From the NCBI GenBank assembly GCA_016342495.1, contig JAEIOG010000024.1, positions 1 to 57,349 on the forward strand: a DNA stretch of 57,349 nucleotides. The letters are read 5' to 3'. Positions 41,429 through 53,487 of this stretch are shown here, piece by piece; position 1 is the first letter of the stretch; every line of letters starts with the position of its first letter. The notes beneath the pieces are model-generated. The model was not told the origin of the DNA. It did no database searches and saw nothing but the letters and a program-made list of their open reading frames with translations. Source of the DNA: Phycisphaerae bacterium (GTDB taxonomy: Bacteria; Planctomycetota; Phycisphaerae; Sedimentisphaerales; SM23-30). Position numbers and translations under genes: made by a program.

Positions 41429-42829
41429 TCAGCCCATCGTAGGCAGGGTTTTCACACCCAATATCGGGTCGTTGGCAACATAACTTTCCCAGCTAGCCAT
41501 TGCGTCAAGCATCTGCTTGCCTCGCCGACAATCGGCTATAGTCATTTTACCAGCCTGAACCAGATCATAATATGGCATAACATCACTTTGGCGGTATAGT
41601 TCAGCAAAAAGCTGATAAAATTTCTCCCGAGGCAATCTTGTGGGCAAAACCGAATGCAAGGTATCAAAACAGGAGTAATCATGAGTCAATAGCTCATCAT
41701 GGCGTTGGCGATATAGTTCGGTGCCGGGCAAAGGTGTCAGGACAGTATATTGGGTATGAGTAATTTTCTTTTGATGAACATAATCGCTTAGCTTTTTGAA
41801 ATCTTCTTGAGCCCAGTCTGGATCGACCAGAAAAGCACCCCAGATAATTACACCATTATCCTGAAGAATCTCAATCGCCCGGTTATTTGTATCGATGCTA
41901 TTTGATTTATTAACGCTGGCTAAAGTATCATCACCAGCACCCTCTAAACCCAATAATACCGCATATAGACCAATATCCACCCATTTTTTAACTAATTCAG
42001 GATGTTTAACAATCGAATCAGTGCGACATTCCATCGAATATGATTTTTTAATTCCCTGAGCTTTTATCAAATCGGCTATTTCATTTTCACGTTTATAATT
42101 CATCAAGAAATTATCATCGATAAAAGTAATATGGTCAGTTTCGACCGCAAGAATCTCCTGAATAACCCGCTGGGCCGACATCTGTGATATTTTACCGCCA
42201 TAGAATTCGTGGACACTGCAAAAATTACATTTGAATGGACAGCCCCTTGAAGTGCAAACGGATGTGTCAGGCTTATCAAAAAGGAAAAAATACTCCTGAC
42301 GATATTTTTCGGTTAATTCTCTGGCTGGCAAAGCCAGGCTATCCATATCAATTTTCTTATTCGAAAGTGGATTATGGATAAAATCGCTGTTTTCACCTTG
42401 CCAAATGATACTTGGGACATCTGCCAGTGAGCTTTGGTTTTGGACCGCCATAACCAGTTCGGCAAACATTTGTTCACCCTGACCTATTGCGATTGCATTA
42501 ACATCATCTATATAAAAATCATCAGGCATAAGTGTGACGTGATGACCACCAATTACCGTAAAAATCTTTGGGGAAAAATTTTTGACTCGCTTTAAAATAT
42601 CTTTTGCGGCAGCAACTTCGGTTGTCAAAGCGGTAACTGCAACCATTTCTGGTTGAAATTCATTTAATACTTCTTCGATATTGGCATCAATTCGCATATC
42701 CAGAATCTGAATGTCGTGCTCACTGATCATCGTAGCTAACATCTCTAAATGCAAAGGTTCTGGCATCGCTACCATGCGAAAACCGCCAATTCCAGATACA
42801 TAGTCTGGCTGAACTAATAAAATTCTCAA
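41429..42829 (-). CDS. B12-binding-domain radical SAM protein
   Basis: A 466-aa protein. Residues about 1-140 form a cobalamin-binding-type domain (MRILLVQPDYVSGIGGFRMV, VTALTTEVAAAKDIL, IGGHHVTLMPDDFY) without an obvious DxHxxG motif, so B12 may not be bound through histidine. About 180-400 is a radical SAM core with CTSRGCPFKCNFC and ITFIDDNFLMN, followed by LLGLEGAGDDTL. This layout (class B methyltransferase-like, as in BchE and hopanoid enzymes) covers very different reactions, so the substrate is unknown. The neighbouring methyltransferase suggests modification of a lipid, glycan or secondary metabolite. Confidence 0.87.
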   Translation of the reverse strand: MRILLVQPDYVSGIGGFRMVAMPEPLHLEMLATMISEHDIQILDMRIDANIEEVLNEFQPEMVAVTALTTEVAAAKDILKRVKNFSPKIFTVIGGHHVTLMPDDFYIDDVNAIAIGQGEQMFAELVMAVQNQSSLADVPSIIWQGENSDFIHNPLSNKKIDMDSLALPARELTEKYRQEYFFLFDKPDTSVCTSRGCPFKCNFCSVHEFYGGKISQMSAQRVIQEILAVETDHITFIDDNFLMNYKRENEIADLIKAQGIKKSYSMECRTDSIVKHPELVKKWVDIGLYAVLLGLEGAGDDTLASVNKSNSIDTNNRAIEILQDNGVIIWGAFLVDPDWAQEDFKKLSDYVHQKKITHTQYTVLTPLPGTELYRQRHDELLTHDYSCFDTLHSVLPTRLPREKFYQLFAELYRQSDVMPYYDLVQAGKMTIADCRRGKQMLDAMASWESYVANDPILGVKTLPTMG

Positions 42830-43265
42830 AATTTGCTCTTTTCAATAAATGAGGGCCTAAAGCAATTACTTTAGGGCTAAATAAGTAATGTTCCTACGAG
42901 AAGGATATTCCCACATGATCCTTCCATAATACAATACCGCGACATAAAAGCCACTTGCAGAGGAATTTTAAACTTAAAGTGATGAGCCTGAAGATCAAAA
43001 AAACCAAACAGTGCCAACAATACTGTCACTTATATTATAGCAACAAAAATTCAAATAAACAATCATTTATTATTGTCTCAAAATTGAGTATAGCGTTCCC
43101 GACAGATAGCAGAATTAACTGGATAAGTTATCCCGTATCTCTGATAAATACCTGCATCGCAACTAACTTAACCTGATGTGGAATTTGTTGTTTCTATAAA
43201 AAATGAACGGAATCTTGTGAAATTTAGTAAAAAAACAATTTTTATGGTCCATTTACGTCTAAATG
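42830..43265. other. Intergenic region between the radical SAM and prepilin-like genes
   Basis: About 520 bases lie between the divergent genes, counting to 43349. Near the left end are two small hairpins in the leader of the minus-strand gene (CCTAAAG/CTTTAGG at 42856-42875 and GAAGGAT/ATCCTTC at 42900-42924). A 73-codon plus-strand frame at 42955-43176 has no ribosome-binding site or recognisable features and is not accepted. Confidence 0.45.
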
Positions 43266-43294
43266 TTGCATTATATATATACATAGGCTAATAT
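43266..43294 (+). promoter_or_regulatory. Promoter of the prepilin-like gene
   Basis: TTGCAT (43266-43271), 17 bases, TAATAT (43289-43294), with an overlapping TATAAT at 43292-43297. The start codon is about 55 bases on. Confidence 0.45.
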
Positions 43295-43349
43295 AATAAT
43301 GGTTATTTCATTGTTTTGGCCATCTGGTTTTATTTACGAAAGGTTTATA

Positions 43350-44117
43350 ATGAAAAGAAAAAAAGGTTTTACACTTATTGAGTTACTAGTCGTCATCTCA
43401 ATTATCGCCTTGCTGGTCAGCATCTTAATGCCAGCCCTGAGCAAAGCTCGTAGAAATGCACAGGCTACCGTTTGCCTTTCAAATTTGAGAGGATGGGGCA
43501 TGTGTTTTCAATTTTATGCAGACGACCACAATGGCAAATTGGCAAATACAAACTGGAACAGTACAGAGAACTCATTCATGCAAGTACTTAGAGATTATTA
43601 TGATAATTTAGATGAATTTCGTTTCTGTCCCACAGCCAATAAAAAATCTACACAGATATGGGATGCCAACAGAAGACCTGGGACAACAACAGGCGCCTGG
43701 TGGATGAATCCCGTTAATATCAGCTGGTTGCCTAATGATGATTCTGGTATGGGAAGTTATGGCGAAAACTTCTGGACAAGAAATGGTGGGTCTAGCGGAT
43801 ATTATTCAAATATTAACGAAAAAGGTGGCAATGAAATCCCTCTTCTTATGGATGCTCGCTGGCACAATTTCTATCCTAGTCAAAGCGATGCAATACCACA
43901 GCAATTAACTGATGTTACCAATTATTATAATGGGACCGGTCTATGGACTACAGCCACAACCGTTCTCATGAAGCGCCATGGCGATGGAATCAACATTGGT
44001 TTTCTGGATGCTTCCACAAGACGCGTAAATGCTGATGATCTCTGGAATCTAAAATGGAGTAAAGGATACAAACGCCGTGGCGATCAAGATATGAGTTTCA
44101 TTAAAGGCGATATCTAA
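43350..44117 (+). CDS. Prepilin-like (type II secretion pseudopilin-type) protein
   Basis: A 255-aa protein with a class III prepilin signal: MKRKKG^[13 protein letters not shown], cleaved after Gly by a prepilin peptidase, with Glu at +5 of the mature protein. After the N-terminal helix comes a C-terminal domain with [20 protein letters not shown] and, near the end, [12 protein letters not shown]. This is one residue off the H-X9-DG motif of the large planctomycete prepilin-like family. Start at 43350 with GAAAGG 8 bases upstream. Planctomycete genomes carry dozens of such genes, often next to secreted carbohydrate-active proteins, as here. A role at the cell surface is inferred. Confidence 0.9.
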   Translation: MKRKKGFTLIELLVVISIIALLVSILMPALSKARRNAQATVCLSNLRGWGMCFQFYADDHNGKLANTNWNSTENSFMQVLRDYYDNLDEFRFCPTANKKSTQIWDANRRPGTTTGAWWMNPVNISWLPNDDSGMGSYGENFWTRNGGSSGYYSNINEKGGNEIPLLMDARWHNFYPSQSDAIPQQLTDVTNYYNGTGLWTTATTVLMKRHGDGINIGFLDASTRRVNADDLWNLKWSKGYKRRGDQDMSFIKGDI

Positions 44118-44145
44118 CAAAACAACCACTGCATATGAAATAAAC

Positions 44146-44178
44146 AAGCCTGCCAATGAATTTTGGTGGGCTTTTTTT
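44146..44178 (+). terminator. Terminator of the prepilin-like gene
   Basis: AAGCCTGCCA pairs with TGGTGGGCTT (two G-T pairs) around ATGAATTT, followed by a run of T. Confidence 0.8.
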
Positions 44179-44211
44179 GTGTCAAATGGGTAATATTTAT
44201 ACTGAAAACTT

Positions 44212-44239
44212 TTGTTTACCGATATATGATATGCATAAT
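44212..44239 (+). promoter_or_regulatory. Candidate promoter of the 896-residue secreted protein gene
   Basis: TTGTTT (44212-44217), 16 bases, CATAAT (44234-44239), about 37 bases before the TTG start. Confidence 0.4.
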
Positions 44240-44275
44240 TATTTAATATTGGCGAAAAAATGAGGATTTTAGAAA

Positions 44276-46966
44276 TTGTTTGACCTCAAAAAATATATAT
44301 TTGTTTTATTATTTGCTATCCCTGTCGATTGCTGTTGGGCCCAGATTGGGGCTAATGGCAATAACAGCATAGCCCAGATGACCGGCAGGCGTGTGATGCA
44401 GACCTTCGATTTTGAAGAGACCCATGGCTTGCCAATTCCGATGTACTGGAAAAAATCTCCTTTTAAGCCAGGTTTTCCCCATTTTTCTATCGGTAAACTT
44501 GACGATAACCATTCCCGTAGCGGCAAAATGAGCTTTTCACTAATAGGTGATGGCGGCAGTATCGCCTTTGAATATGGTCAAAAGCGTATCAGAGTTAAAC
44601 CGGGCAGCGATTGCACTATCAGCGGATATGTTCATTTGGAAAATTCTGATAATTGCCGGGCTCAAATCAGATGTGCTTTGACGACCCGAAACGGACAGAT
44701 CATCCCCGGTAGCGAAAATGTCTCTCAGTTAATCAGCACAGATGATCAGGGCAGGGACGGCTGGGCTTTAATGGAAGCATATGTCCCGGGGAATTTCCCG
44801 GAGGCCCGTTACCTGCACCTTAGCGTATGGCTATTGCAGGAAGAACAATGGAATAAGGAAGGCGTTTCGGTATCACGAGTCTTTCAAAACAATATTGATG
44901 CGGTCGCCTGGTTTGACGATATTTCGATTTTTCAGTTGCCACGAGTTATCTTACGATCTATCAGTGCGGGAAATGTTTTCGATTCTGATAACCCCGCAAC
45001 CCTTGTAGTTGAGGTTGATGGTGTAACTACACTGGATTATCGTATACAATTAGACATTTTCAACTTGTATGAACAGCCTGTATTTAACGAAGAATGGATG
45101 TTGGCGATTGCGGAAGGACAAATATCAGAAAGAAAAATACCGGTAGATTCATTAGGGCCAGGCTGGTATATCGCAAAACTTAATATTATCTCTTATGAAA
45201 CTCAAATTGCCCAGCGGTCATTGAAATTCTGCATTTTAGCTGAATTACAAAACAATATTGCAAGAGGCAATGGCTTTGGCATATCACTGCTGAATAAAGA
45301 TATTGGTGACCTTGATACCGCAATTAAACTGGCGCAAATGCTCAAAATTGAAAGAGTAAAAATTCCGGTCTGGCATAAAACCCCTGAAATACCCGGGGCT
45401 TTCATGACAGAGAAACAGTTTGAACGTAAACTGCGCGAGCTTAAAAAAAGCCATATTGAAGTAATCGCGGCATTCGATGACATGCCAAATTCGCTGGCTC
45501 AGAAATTCGATATTAATTCACGCAGCGCAATCGACGTTTTCAGTCAAAAGACTGAACTCTGGCAGGACCATATCAATGAATTGATGGCCAAATATGCCCG
45601 GGGGGTTATGGTCTGGCAAATTGGCACGGGCAAAGAGAATAAGAACTGGGATATTCGCACAAAATCTGTGTTGGAAAAGCTCAGAACTGAATTTCCTCAA
45701 ATGTTCAACGAATCAATTTTAATTTCACCCATCGATAGCGCTATTGACATCAAAAGCGGAGCTGCTGGCACTGAATATATTGCTCTAAATATTTCTGAAA
45801 CTATTGCGCCAAAAAACATTGCCGAGTATATCAAAGATTTCAATGATAGAGGTTTTACTCATATCTGGGCTGCTATCAAGCCACTAAGTCGTGATATTTA
45901 TGACAAAGAAGATGTCCTGGTAGATTTTGCCAAAAGGATTATTTTCGCAAAAAAAGCCGATGCCGAAATGATATTTATCGATCAGCCCTGGCATCAAACC
46001 AATCGCAACGGCCGTGATGAAATAGAGCCAGATGAATTTTTTCCAATTTTTAGAACAATAGCACTTGAGCTTGGTGCGATGACATATACTGGTCAATTTG
46101 AATTCGCTCCGGGTATAAATGCGTTGATATTCAATCGAGATGGCAAAGGCACGATTGCAATATGGGATGAACTCTATGATTACCATAAGGAACCTCAAGG
46201 CAAAGATATCGAGCTATATCTGGGCCAAAACATCAAGGCCATTGATATTTTTGGTGACAGACATCCATTTACAAATATCAATGGAATAACTAAGATCAAT
46301 CTCAAAGGCTACCCTGTACTAATCAGCAATATCGACAGCAGAATAGCCCAGTTAAGAGCCGACATAAAATTAACACCAGAAGCACTGGAAGCTACCGCAG
46401 CCAGACAGCAGGTCAATCTAAGCTTTAAGAACCCATTCGGTGTTCCAATTTCAGGACAAATTATACTTGGGCCTGGGCGACATATGAAACGGAACTGGGC
46501 ATTTGACCCACAAACCATCAATTTCACTCTTAGTCGTGATGGGGTTCTCGATCAGCCAATCTATGTTAAAATCCCCGCAAATGAAGTTGGCGGCGAAAAA
46601 TCATTTCAGGCCCATATTATTGTCGAAGCTGACAAAAGTTATAGATTCAAGGTAGAAATACCGTTTGAGATCAAACTAACAGGCATAAATGTTGCAATTT
46701 TTACTAAGAGAATCAATCAGAATGATCTGCTTATCCAGCAGGTTATAACCAATGAGACTGATGAGCCTATTACGATGCGAAGCTTTGTAGATTATCCAGA
46801 TATGGATCATATCGAAAAAAGTATCTCCGGTCTGGAACCCAATGGAACCATAACCAAAAATTATGTAGTTCCCAATGCCACCGAATGGCTAGGGCAATAT
46901 ATCCGCATCGGACTTTATGACCCCAAGGGGACTCGCAGGATCAATTACCGGGTATTAATAAACTAA
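44276..46966 (+). CDS. Large secreted protein of unknown function, possible glycan-acting
   Basis: An 896-aa protein with a signal peptide (FVLLFAIPVDCCWAQ). Residues about 40-220 resemble a jelly-roll carbohydrate-binding module (FDFEETHGLPIPMYWKKSPF, SGKMSFSLIGDGGSIAFEYG, AVAWFDDISIFQLP). About 330-620 has the look of a TIM-barrel hydrolase (GNGFGISLLNKDIGDLDTAI, RVKIPVWHKTPEIP, VMVWQIGTGKENKNWDI, THIWAAIKPLSRDIYDKEDV). The C-terminal 250 residues look like beta-sandwich domains. I could not assign catalytic residues or a family. The start is a TTG at 44276 with weak GAGG upstream. It follows the prepilin-like gene. A role in polysaccharide degradation is only a suggestion. Confidence 0.75.
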   Translation: MFDLKKYIFVLLFAIPVDCCWAQIGANGNNSIAQMTGRRVMQTFDFEETHGLPIPMYWKKSPFKPGFPHFSIGKLDDNHSRSGKMSFSLIGDGGSIAFEYGQKRIRVKPGSDCTISGYVHLENSDNCRAQIRCALTTRNGQIIPGSENVSQLISTDDQGRDGWALMEAYVPGNFPEARYLHLSVWLLQEEQWNKEGVSVSRVFQNNIDAVAWFDDISIFQLPRVILRSISAGNVFDSDNPATLVVEVDGVTTLDYRIQLDIFNLYEQPVFNEEWMLAIAEGQISERKIPVDSLGPGWYIAKLNIISYETQIAQRSLKFCILAELQNNIARGNGFGISLLNKDIGDLDTAIKLAQMLKIERVKIPVWHKTPEIPGAFMTEKQFERKLRELKKSHIEVIAAFDDMPNSLAQKFDINSRSAIDVFSQKTELWQDHINELMAKYARGVMVWQIGTGKENKNWDIRTKSVLEKLRTEFPQMFNESILISPIDSAIDIKSGAAGTEYIALNISETIAPKNIAEYIKDFNDRGFTHIWAAIKPLSRDIYDKEDVLVDFAKRIIFAKKADAEMIFIDQPWHQTNRNGRDEIEPDEFFPIFRTIALELGAMTYTGQFEFAPGINALIFNRDGKGTIAIWDELYDYHKEPQGKDIELYLGQNIKAIDIFGDRHPFTNINGITKINLKGYPVLISNIDSRIAQLRADIKLTPEALEATAARQQVNLSFKNPFGVPISGQIILGPGRHMKRNWAFDPQTINFTLSRDGVLDQPIYVKIPANEVGGEKSFQAHIIVEADKSYRFKVEIPFEIKLTGINVAIFTKRINQNDLLIQQVITNETDEPITMRSFVDYPDMDHIEKSISGLEPNGTITKNYVVPNATEWLGQYIRIGLYDPKGTRRINYRVLIN

Positions 46967-46996
46967 TTGACAGAAGCCATAGGCTCCTGTTACACT
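46967..46996 (+). promoter_or_regulatory. Promoter of the beta-CASP nuclease gene
   Basis: Perfect TTGACA (46967-46972), 18 bases, TACACT (46991-46996), about 40 bases before the ATG. Confidence 0.5.
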
Positions 46997-47037
46997 GGTA
47001 TTGTAAACTTTAATCATAATTATATCAGGAGAATAAT

Positions 47038-48444
47038 ATGGGTTTAAAAATAAGTTTTCTTGGCGCAGTCCAGAATGTAACTGGTAGTCGTCATCTCATT
47101 CAGACCGAAAAAGCTTCAGTACTAGTTGATTGCGGGTATTATCAGGAACGTCAATACCAGGATCGCAACTGGGATCCATTCCCATTTAGTCCTTCAAAAC
47201 TTGACGCTATTTTGCTGACTCATGCCCACCTTGACCATTGCGGTTTAGTACCAAAGCTTGTCAAAGAAGGTTTTAAGGGCAAAATTTTCTGTACTACCGC
47301 CACTGCTGAAATCGCAAGTGTTATCATGTACGATTCGGCCAGGTTGCAATTAGAAGATATCGAGTACAAGAAAAAACGTCATGCAAGAGAAAAACGCAAA
47401 TCACCGAGACCACTAGAACCACTTTTCACTATCGAAGATGTTGAAGATACCGAACCATTATTTGCAACGGTTGACTATAAACAAAAAATAAATGTCGCTG
47501 ATGGGATTGATGCTACTTTCTTTGATTCAGGTCATATTCTGGGTTCATCGATGATTTACCTTAATGTTGAAACTGAAGGCAAGCAACGCACTGTGCTATG
47601 TTCTGGCGATATTGGCCGCCACGACAAACCTATACTCAACGACCCAAGCTATTTTGATCAGGCCGACTATGTTCTGGTAGAATCAACTTATGGCGATAGA
47701 ATTCACAAACCAGCATTAGGTTCAAAAGATGAGTTAGCCGATATTATAAATGACACCGTTACTCGGGGTGGCAATATCGTAATACCAAGTTTTGCAGTCG
47801 AACGGGCTCAGGAATTGCTTTATCATATTAATGAACTTGTTCGTGAAAAACGCATACCGCGTTTGATGACCTTCCTGGATAGTCCGATGGCGGTTAAGGT
47901 TACCGAAATCTTTAAAAATCATCCCGAAATGTATGATGAAGAAATGACTGATATGCACAATAATCATCAAAGCCCATTTAATTTCAATGGTCTAACGATG
48001 ACCCCTACCACTGCTCAGTCAAAAGCGATTAATAATATCAAAGGCTCAGCTATCATCATCGCCGGTTCGGGAATGTGTACTGGTGGCCGTATCAAGCATC
48101 ATCTAGCGGCAAATATTTCCAGACCGGAAAGCACTATTGTTTTTGTGGGCTATCAGGCGCAAGGTACTCTGGGGCGATTGCTATTAGAAGGTAAAAATCC
48201 AATTCGTATTATTGGTCAGCAATGGGCGGTTAATGCCAAAATCACCAAAGTTCATGGACTTTCAGGTCATGCCGACCGTAATGAACTGACAAACTGGATT
48301 ACTGCGTTAAAAACGCCTCCGAAACAAATCTTTGTTGTGCATGGCGAAACTGAAGCTTCTGATAGTTTTAAGGATCATCTTAAAAAAGAAACTGGTTGGA
48401 ATGTCACGGTGCCAAGTTATCAGGAAACTTTTGAGCTTGAATAA
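47038..48444 (+). CDS. Metallo-beta-lactamase-fold beta-CASP ribonuclease
   Basis: A 468-aa protein of the YSH1/CPSF-73-like family. Zinc ligands lie in THAHLDHCG (motif HxHxDH), DSGHILGSS and GDIGRHD. The beta-CASP region holds VESTYGDR, IPSFAVERAQELLY and the motif AGSGMCTGGRIKHHL. The C-terminus carries the RMMBL motif (VHGLSGHADRNEL, FVVHGE). These enzymes cut or trim RNA; stand-alone bacterial members are thought to act in RNA processing or decay. AGGAG precedes the ATG by 7 bases. It has its own promoter and terminator. Confidence 0.93.
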   Translation: MGLKISFLGAVQNVTGSRHLIQTEKASVLVDCGYYQERQYQDRNWDPFPFSPSKLDAILLTHAHLDHCGLVPKLVKEGFKGKIFCTTATAEIASVIMYDSARLQLEDIEYKKKRHAREKRKSPRPLEPLFTIEDVEDTEPLFATVDYKQKINVADGIDATFFDSGHILGSSMIYLNVETEGKQRTVLCSGDIGRHDKPILNDPSYFDQADYVLVESTYGDRIHKPALGSKDELADIINDTVTRGGNIVIPSFAVERAQELLYHINELVREKRIPRLMTFLDSPMAVKVTEIFKNHPEMYDEEMTDMHNNHQSPFNFNGLTMTPTTAQSKAINNIKGSAIIIAGSGMCTGGRIKHHLAANISRPESTIVFVGYQAQGTLGRLLLEGKNPIRIIGQQWAVNAKITKVHGLSGHADRNELTNWITALKTPPKQIFVVHGETEASDSFKDHLKKETGWNVTVPSYQETFELE

Positions 48445-48451
48445 TAAATAT

Positions 48452-48479
48452 AACCCTCGATTTTATTCGGGGGTTTTTT
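48452..48479 (+). terminator. Terminator of the beta-CASP gene
   Basis: AACCCTCGA pairs with TTCGGGGGTT (one G-T pair), loop TTTTA, then TTTTTT. Confidence 0.8.
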
Positions 48480-48515
48480 CTTTTAAATAAAAGTATTGCA
48501 TACAGGAGAGAAAAG

Positions 48516-49430
48516 ATGAAAATCCGGTTAATATTAAACTTGATTCTAATTGTATCTGCTTCTTTAGTGGTCGGGGGGTGTCTAGACACTAGCGGGCCGG
48601 TCGTCGATTTCAGAACTTTTCAGCCTTGCCAGAATCAGGTTTGCGTTGATATTGATAACCTTAGCGATTCGCAACTGACATCAGAGCTGGAAGATAAAAT
48701 CAGCAATTTATTAGATGCCAATAAACTCACAGCATTAACAGAAATTCGCAAAGGCATTAATAAGAAATCATGTGAGGTTGACGCTCAAAGACCGACACTG
48801 ACAACCAAGGCTCTACCGGAGCTTTATGAACAATGCAAACGTAGTATCGTTATTATTGCCAAGCTTTATAAATGCCCGCACTGTGATAACTGGCATACCT
48901 CGACTGCTGGCGGCTTTGTCGTCAATAGCGATGGGACTGTTATAACTAATTATCATGTCGTTAATGATACGGTAAGTGAAACAATGGTAGCGGTAACTGC
49001 TGATGGGAAGATATGGGCAGTGCGTGAAGTTCTAGCCGCCGACAAGGCAAATGACCTTGCGGTTATCAAAACCGACATCAAAGATGTTAAGCCATTGCCT
49101 GTTCGAGTGGATAAACCAGTTGGTAACGACGCTATCGTAATCAGCCACCCGGATCATCATTTCTACACCTTGACTAAAGGACTGATTAGTCGTTATGCAA
49201 TTATGAAAAGTCGCGGCAAACAAATTCAGCAAATGGAAATCACCGCTGACTATGCCAAAGGGTCTTCGGGATGTCCGATTCTGGATAATACCGGGGCTGT
49301 TATTGGGTTGGTAGTTAGTACATTATCGATCTATTATGATGAAGATGAAGATGTTCAAAAGAATTTGCAAATGGTGGTAAAAAATTGTGCGACCGCTAAA
49401 GCTATTAAGGAATTGATTAGTAAGGAATAA
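48516..49430 (+). CDS. Lipoprotein trypsin-like serine protease
   Basis: A 304-aa protein with a lipoprotein signal (ILIVSASLVVGGC, lipidated Cys at about residue 22). The serine protease fold of the DegP/S1C type begins near residue 115. The triad is visible as His in NYHVV, Asp in ANDLAVI and Ser in KGSSGCPI. No PDZ domain follows, so the protein ends after the protease domain. The N-terminal 100 residues contain three cysteines (QPCQNQVC, KKSCEVD), and a CPHC pair lies just before the catalytic domain. AGGAG lies 8 bases before the ATG. It probably acts in the periplasm in protein quality control. Confidence 0.87.
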   Translation: MKIRLILNLILIVSASLVVGGCLDTSGPVVDFRTFQPCQNQVCVDIDNLSDSQLTSELEDKISNLLDANKLTALTEIRKGINKKSCEVDAQRPTLTTKALPELYEQCKRSIVIIAKLYKCPHCDNWHTSTAGGFVVNSDGTVITNYHVVNDTVSETMVAVTADGKIWAVREVLAADKANDLAVIKTDIKDVKPLPVRVDKPVGNDAIVISHPDHHFYTLTKGLISRYAIMKSRGKQIQQMEITADYAKGSSGCPILDNTGAVIGLVVSTLSIYYDEDEDVQKNLQMVVKNCATAKAIKELISKE

Positions 49431-49431
49431 A

Positions 49432-49470
49432 AAAAGAGCTGGCGACCTATTTTGAATCACCAGCTCTTTT
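49432..49470. terminator. Bidirectional terminator between the protease and icd genes
   Basis: Perfect 11-bp stem AAAAGAGCTGG (49432-49442) and CCAGCTCTTTT (49460-49470) between two convergent genes. Confidence 0.85.
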
Positions 49471-49487
49471 AATTTTCATTTATTGTA

Positions 49488-51734
<2,247 letters not shown>

Positions 51735-51816
51735 TTAGTATTACCAGATCACATAAGCCATTAAATAATGGCTATTTCCACCATTTTTATCCGTCCGCTA
51801 CGGATACAGCGATGGT

Positions 51817-51845
51817 ATGCTACTAGCGGTTTTTGCGGGTGTCAA
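51817..51845 (-). promoter_or_regulatory. Promoter of icd
   Basis: On the minus strand perfect TTGACA (51845-51840), 17 bases, TAGCAT (51822-51817). The leader is about 95 bases. Confidence 0.5.
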
Positions 51846-51953
51846 CCAAAACCCGGTAAAAAAAACAAATTGTGTAAATTTAGAATCACTAGCTACATTT
51901 TTGGCACATAATCCGATAAAAAAATTTCTCAGTTTATCTAAGGAATTGTCATA

Positions 51954-52367
51954 TCATTGATTATGTCGAAACGGAAACTTAAAATAGCTGGATTTATTCA
52001 GGAATAGCAATGCCAAAAAGGCTCCGGCTAAATCGGCCAACCAATCGTCCAGATGGCAGGATCGACCAAAATATGGCTGAGTTAATTCATCAATGGCGCC
52101 GACAAAGGCGATAATAGCAATTATTGCCATTGCCAGTTTCATACTATTATATTTCTTCAATGAAAATAGAATCAAAGTAGCCAAAACCGCATAAGCTCCG
52201 ATATGCAAAAGCTTGTCCCAATCGGTCAATTCTTTAAATTCATTATCCATGACTTTTTGAGGGATATGGGTAGCTATAAGTAATACAATTGTATAGCAAA
52301 TAGCTGCCGATAGCCAAAACTTATTCACTTTTGCTTTAGTTGCCAACTTAGCGGAAGAAATTGTCAC
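51954..52367 (-). CDS. VanZ-family membrane protein
   Basis: A 137-aa protein with four hydrophobic segments and the VanZ-like signature DKLLHIGAYAVLA and DELTQPYFGRSCHLDDWLAD. It overlaps the end of wecB by 4 bases, so it is the last gene of the exopolysaccharide operon and translationally coupled. VanZ-like proteins are often encoded with surface-polysaccharide genes; their activity is not established. Confidence 0.85.
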   Translation of the reverse strand: MTISSAKLATKAKVNKFWLSAAICYTIVLLIATHIPQKVMDNEFKELTDWDKLLHIGAYAVLATLILFSLKKYNSMKLAMAIIAIIAFVGAIDELTQPYFGRSCHLDDWLADLAGAFLALLFLNKSSYFKFPFRHNQ

Positions 52368-53473
52368 TTTAATTCCTCATGCATAATTTTGACAATACGC
52401 GGGGCGGCATTGCCATCCCATAATGGTGGAATCTGCGCTTCGCGGAAGCTGCCATCTTTCAGCCGATTATACGCATTGAGAATATTCTGGGTTTCAGTGC
52501 CAACCACCTGATTAGAACCAATTTCAGCGGTTATGGGTCTTTCAGTGTTTTCACGTAAGGTTAAACATGGAATTTTCAATACGGTGGTTTCTTCCTGAAT
52601 GCCGCCGGAATCGGTCAAAACCAGTTTGGCATTGGAAGTAAGTTTTAGAAAATCAAGATATCCTATCGGGTCAAGCAAATGAAGATTTTTCATATTGTCG
52701 ACGCGATTTCCAAGATCAGTTCCTGCGATATTCTTGCGTGTTCGCGGGTGCATTGGGAAAATAATAGGCATATCATTCTGGATGACTTCCAAAGCATCAA
52801 GTATCCGGCCAAAAACAATAGGATCATCGACATTGCTGGGCCGATGCATAGTCAATACGCCATAGCCTTTGCTGCAATCGATGCCAAAATTATCATTCAT
52901 TTCATTATGGATATTTGAAGCTTTGGCTTTTTCAAGGTTTGTCAGCAGCGTATCTATCATAACATGGCCAACCATGTGGATTCTGGCTTTGCTGACCCCT
53001 TCGGCAAGGAGATTATCAACACCGCTTTGTTCGGTACAGAAAAGCATATCGGAAATAGAGTCAGTTAAGACGCGGTTAATTTCTTCGGGCATAGCTCTAT
53101 CACCACTGCGCAGGCCAGCTTCAACATGAATCAATTTTATGCCAAGCTTAACAGCAACTAATCCACAGGCAATGGTGCTGTTGACATCGCCAACAACCAA
53201 AACCGCATCAGGTTTATGCTCCAGACAGACCGGTTCGAAAGCTTTCATAATCTCAGCGGTCTGAACAGCATGGCTACCTGAACCTATTCCCAGATTAATA
53301 TCCGGGGTGGGGATACCCAGCTGACGAAAAAACAGATCACTCATCTTTTCATCATAATGCTGACCAGTATGGACCAGTATTGGTTCAATATCATCATATT
53401 TAGAATAAGCGGCCATCAGCGGCGCGATTTTCATAAAATTAGGACGAGCACCAACAATATTAACAATTTTCAA
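52364..53473 (-). CDS. wecB: UDP-N-acetylglucosamine 2-epimerase (non-hydrolysing)
   Basis: A 369-aa enzyme converting UDP-GlcNAc to UDP-ManNAc for surface polysaccharide. Typical motifs: VGARPNFMKIAPL, TGQHYDEKMSD, VVGDVNSTIACGLVAVKLGI, HVEAGLRSGDRAMPEEINR, TMHRPSNVDD, FPMHPRTRKNI and LTDSGGIQEETT. It lies 14 bases downstream of the WecG-type transferase gene, which uses its product, so the two very likely act in sequence. Confidence 0.95.
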   Translation of the reverse strand: MKIVNIVGARPNFMKIAPLMAAYSKYDDIEPILVHTGQHYDEKMSDLFFRQLGIPTPDINLGIGSGSHAVQTAEIMKAFEPVCLEHKPDAVLVVGDVNSTIACGLVAVKLGIKLIHVEAGLRSGDRAMPEEINRVLTDSISDMLFCTEQSGVDNLLAEGVSKARIHMVGHVMIDTLLTNLEKAKASNIHNEMNDNFGIDCSKGYGVLTMHRPSNVDDPIVFGRILDALEVIQNDMPIIFPMHPRTRKNIAGTDLGNRVDNMKNLHLLDPIGYLDFLKLTSNAKLVLTDSGGIQEETTVLKIPCLTLRENTERPITAEIGSNQVVGTETQNILNAYNRLKDGSFREAQIPPLWDGNAAPRIVKIMHEELK

Positions 53474-53487
53474 ATTTATTCTCCTGA

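Noticed and set aside
42955-43176. 73-codon plus-strand frame
   Set aside because: No Shine-Dalgarno sequence, odd composition, no recognisable features, and an AT-rich intergenic setting.
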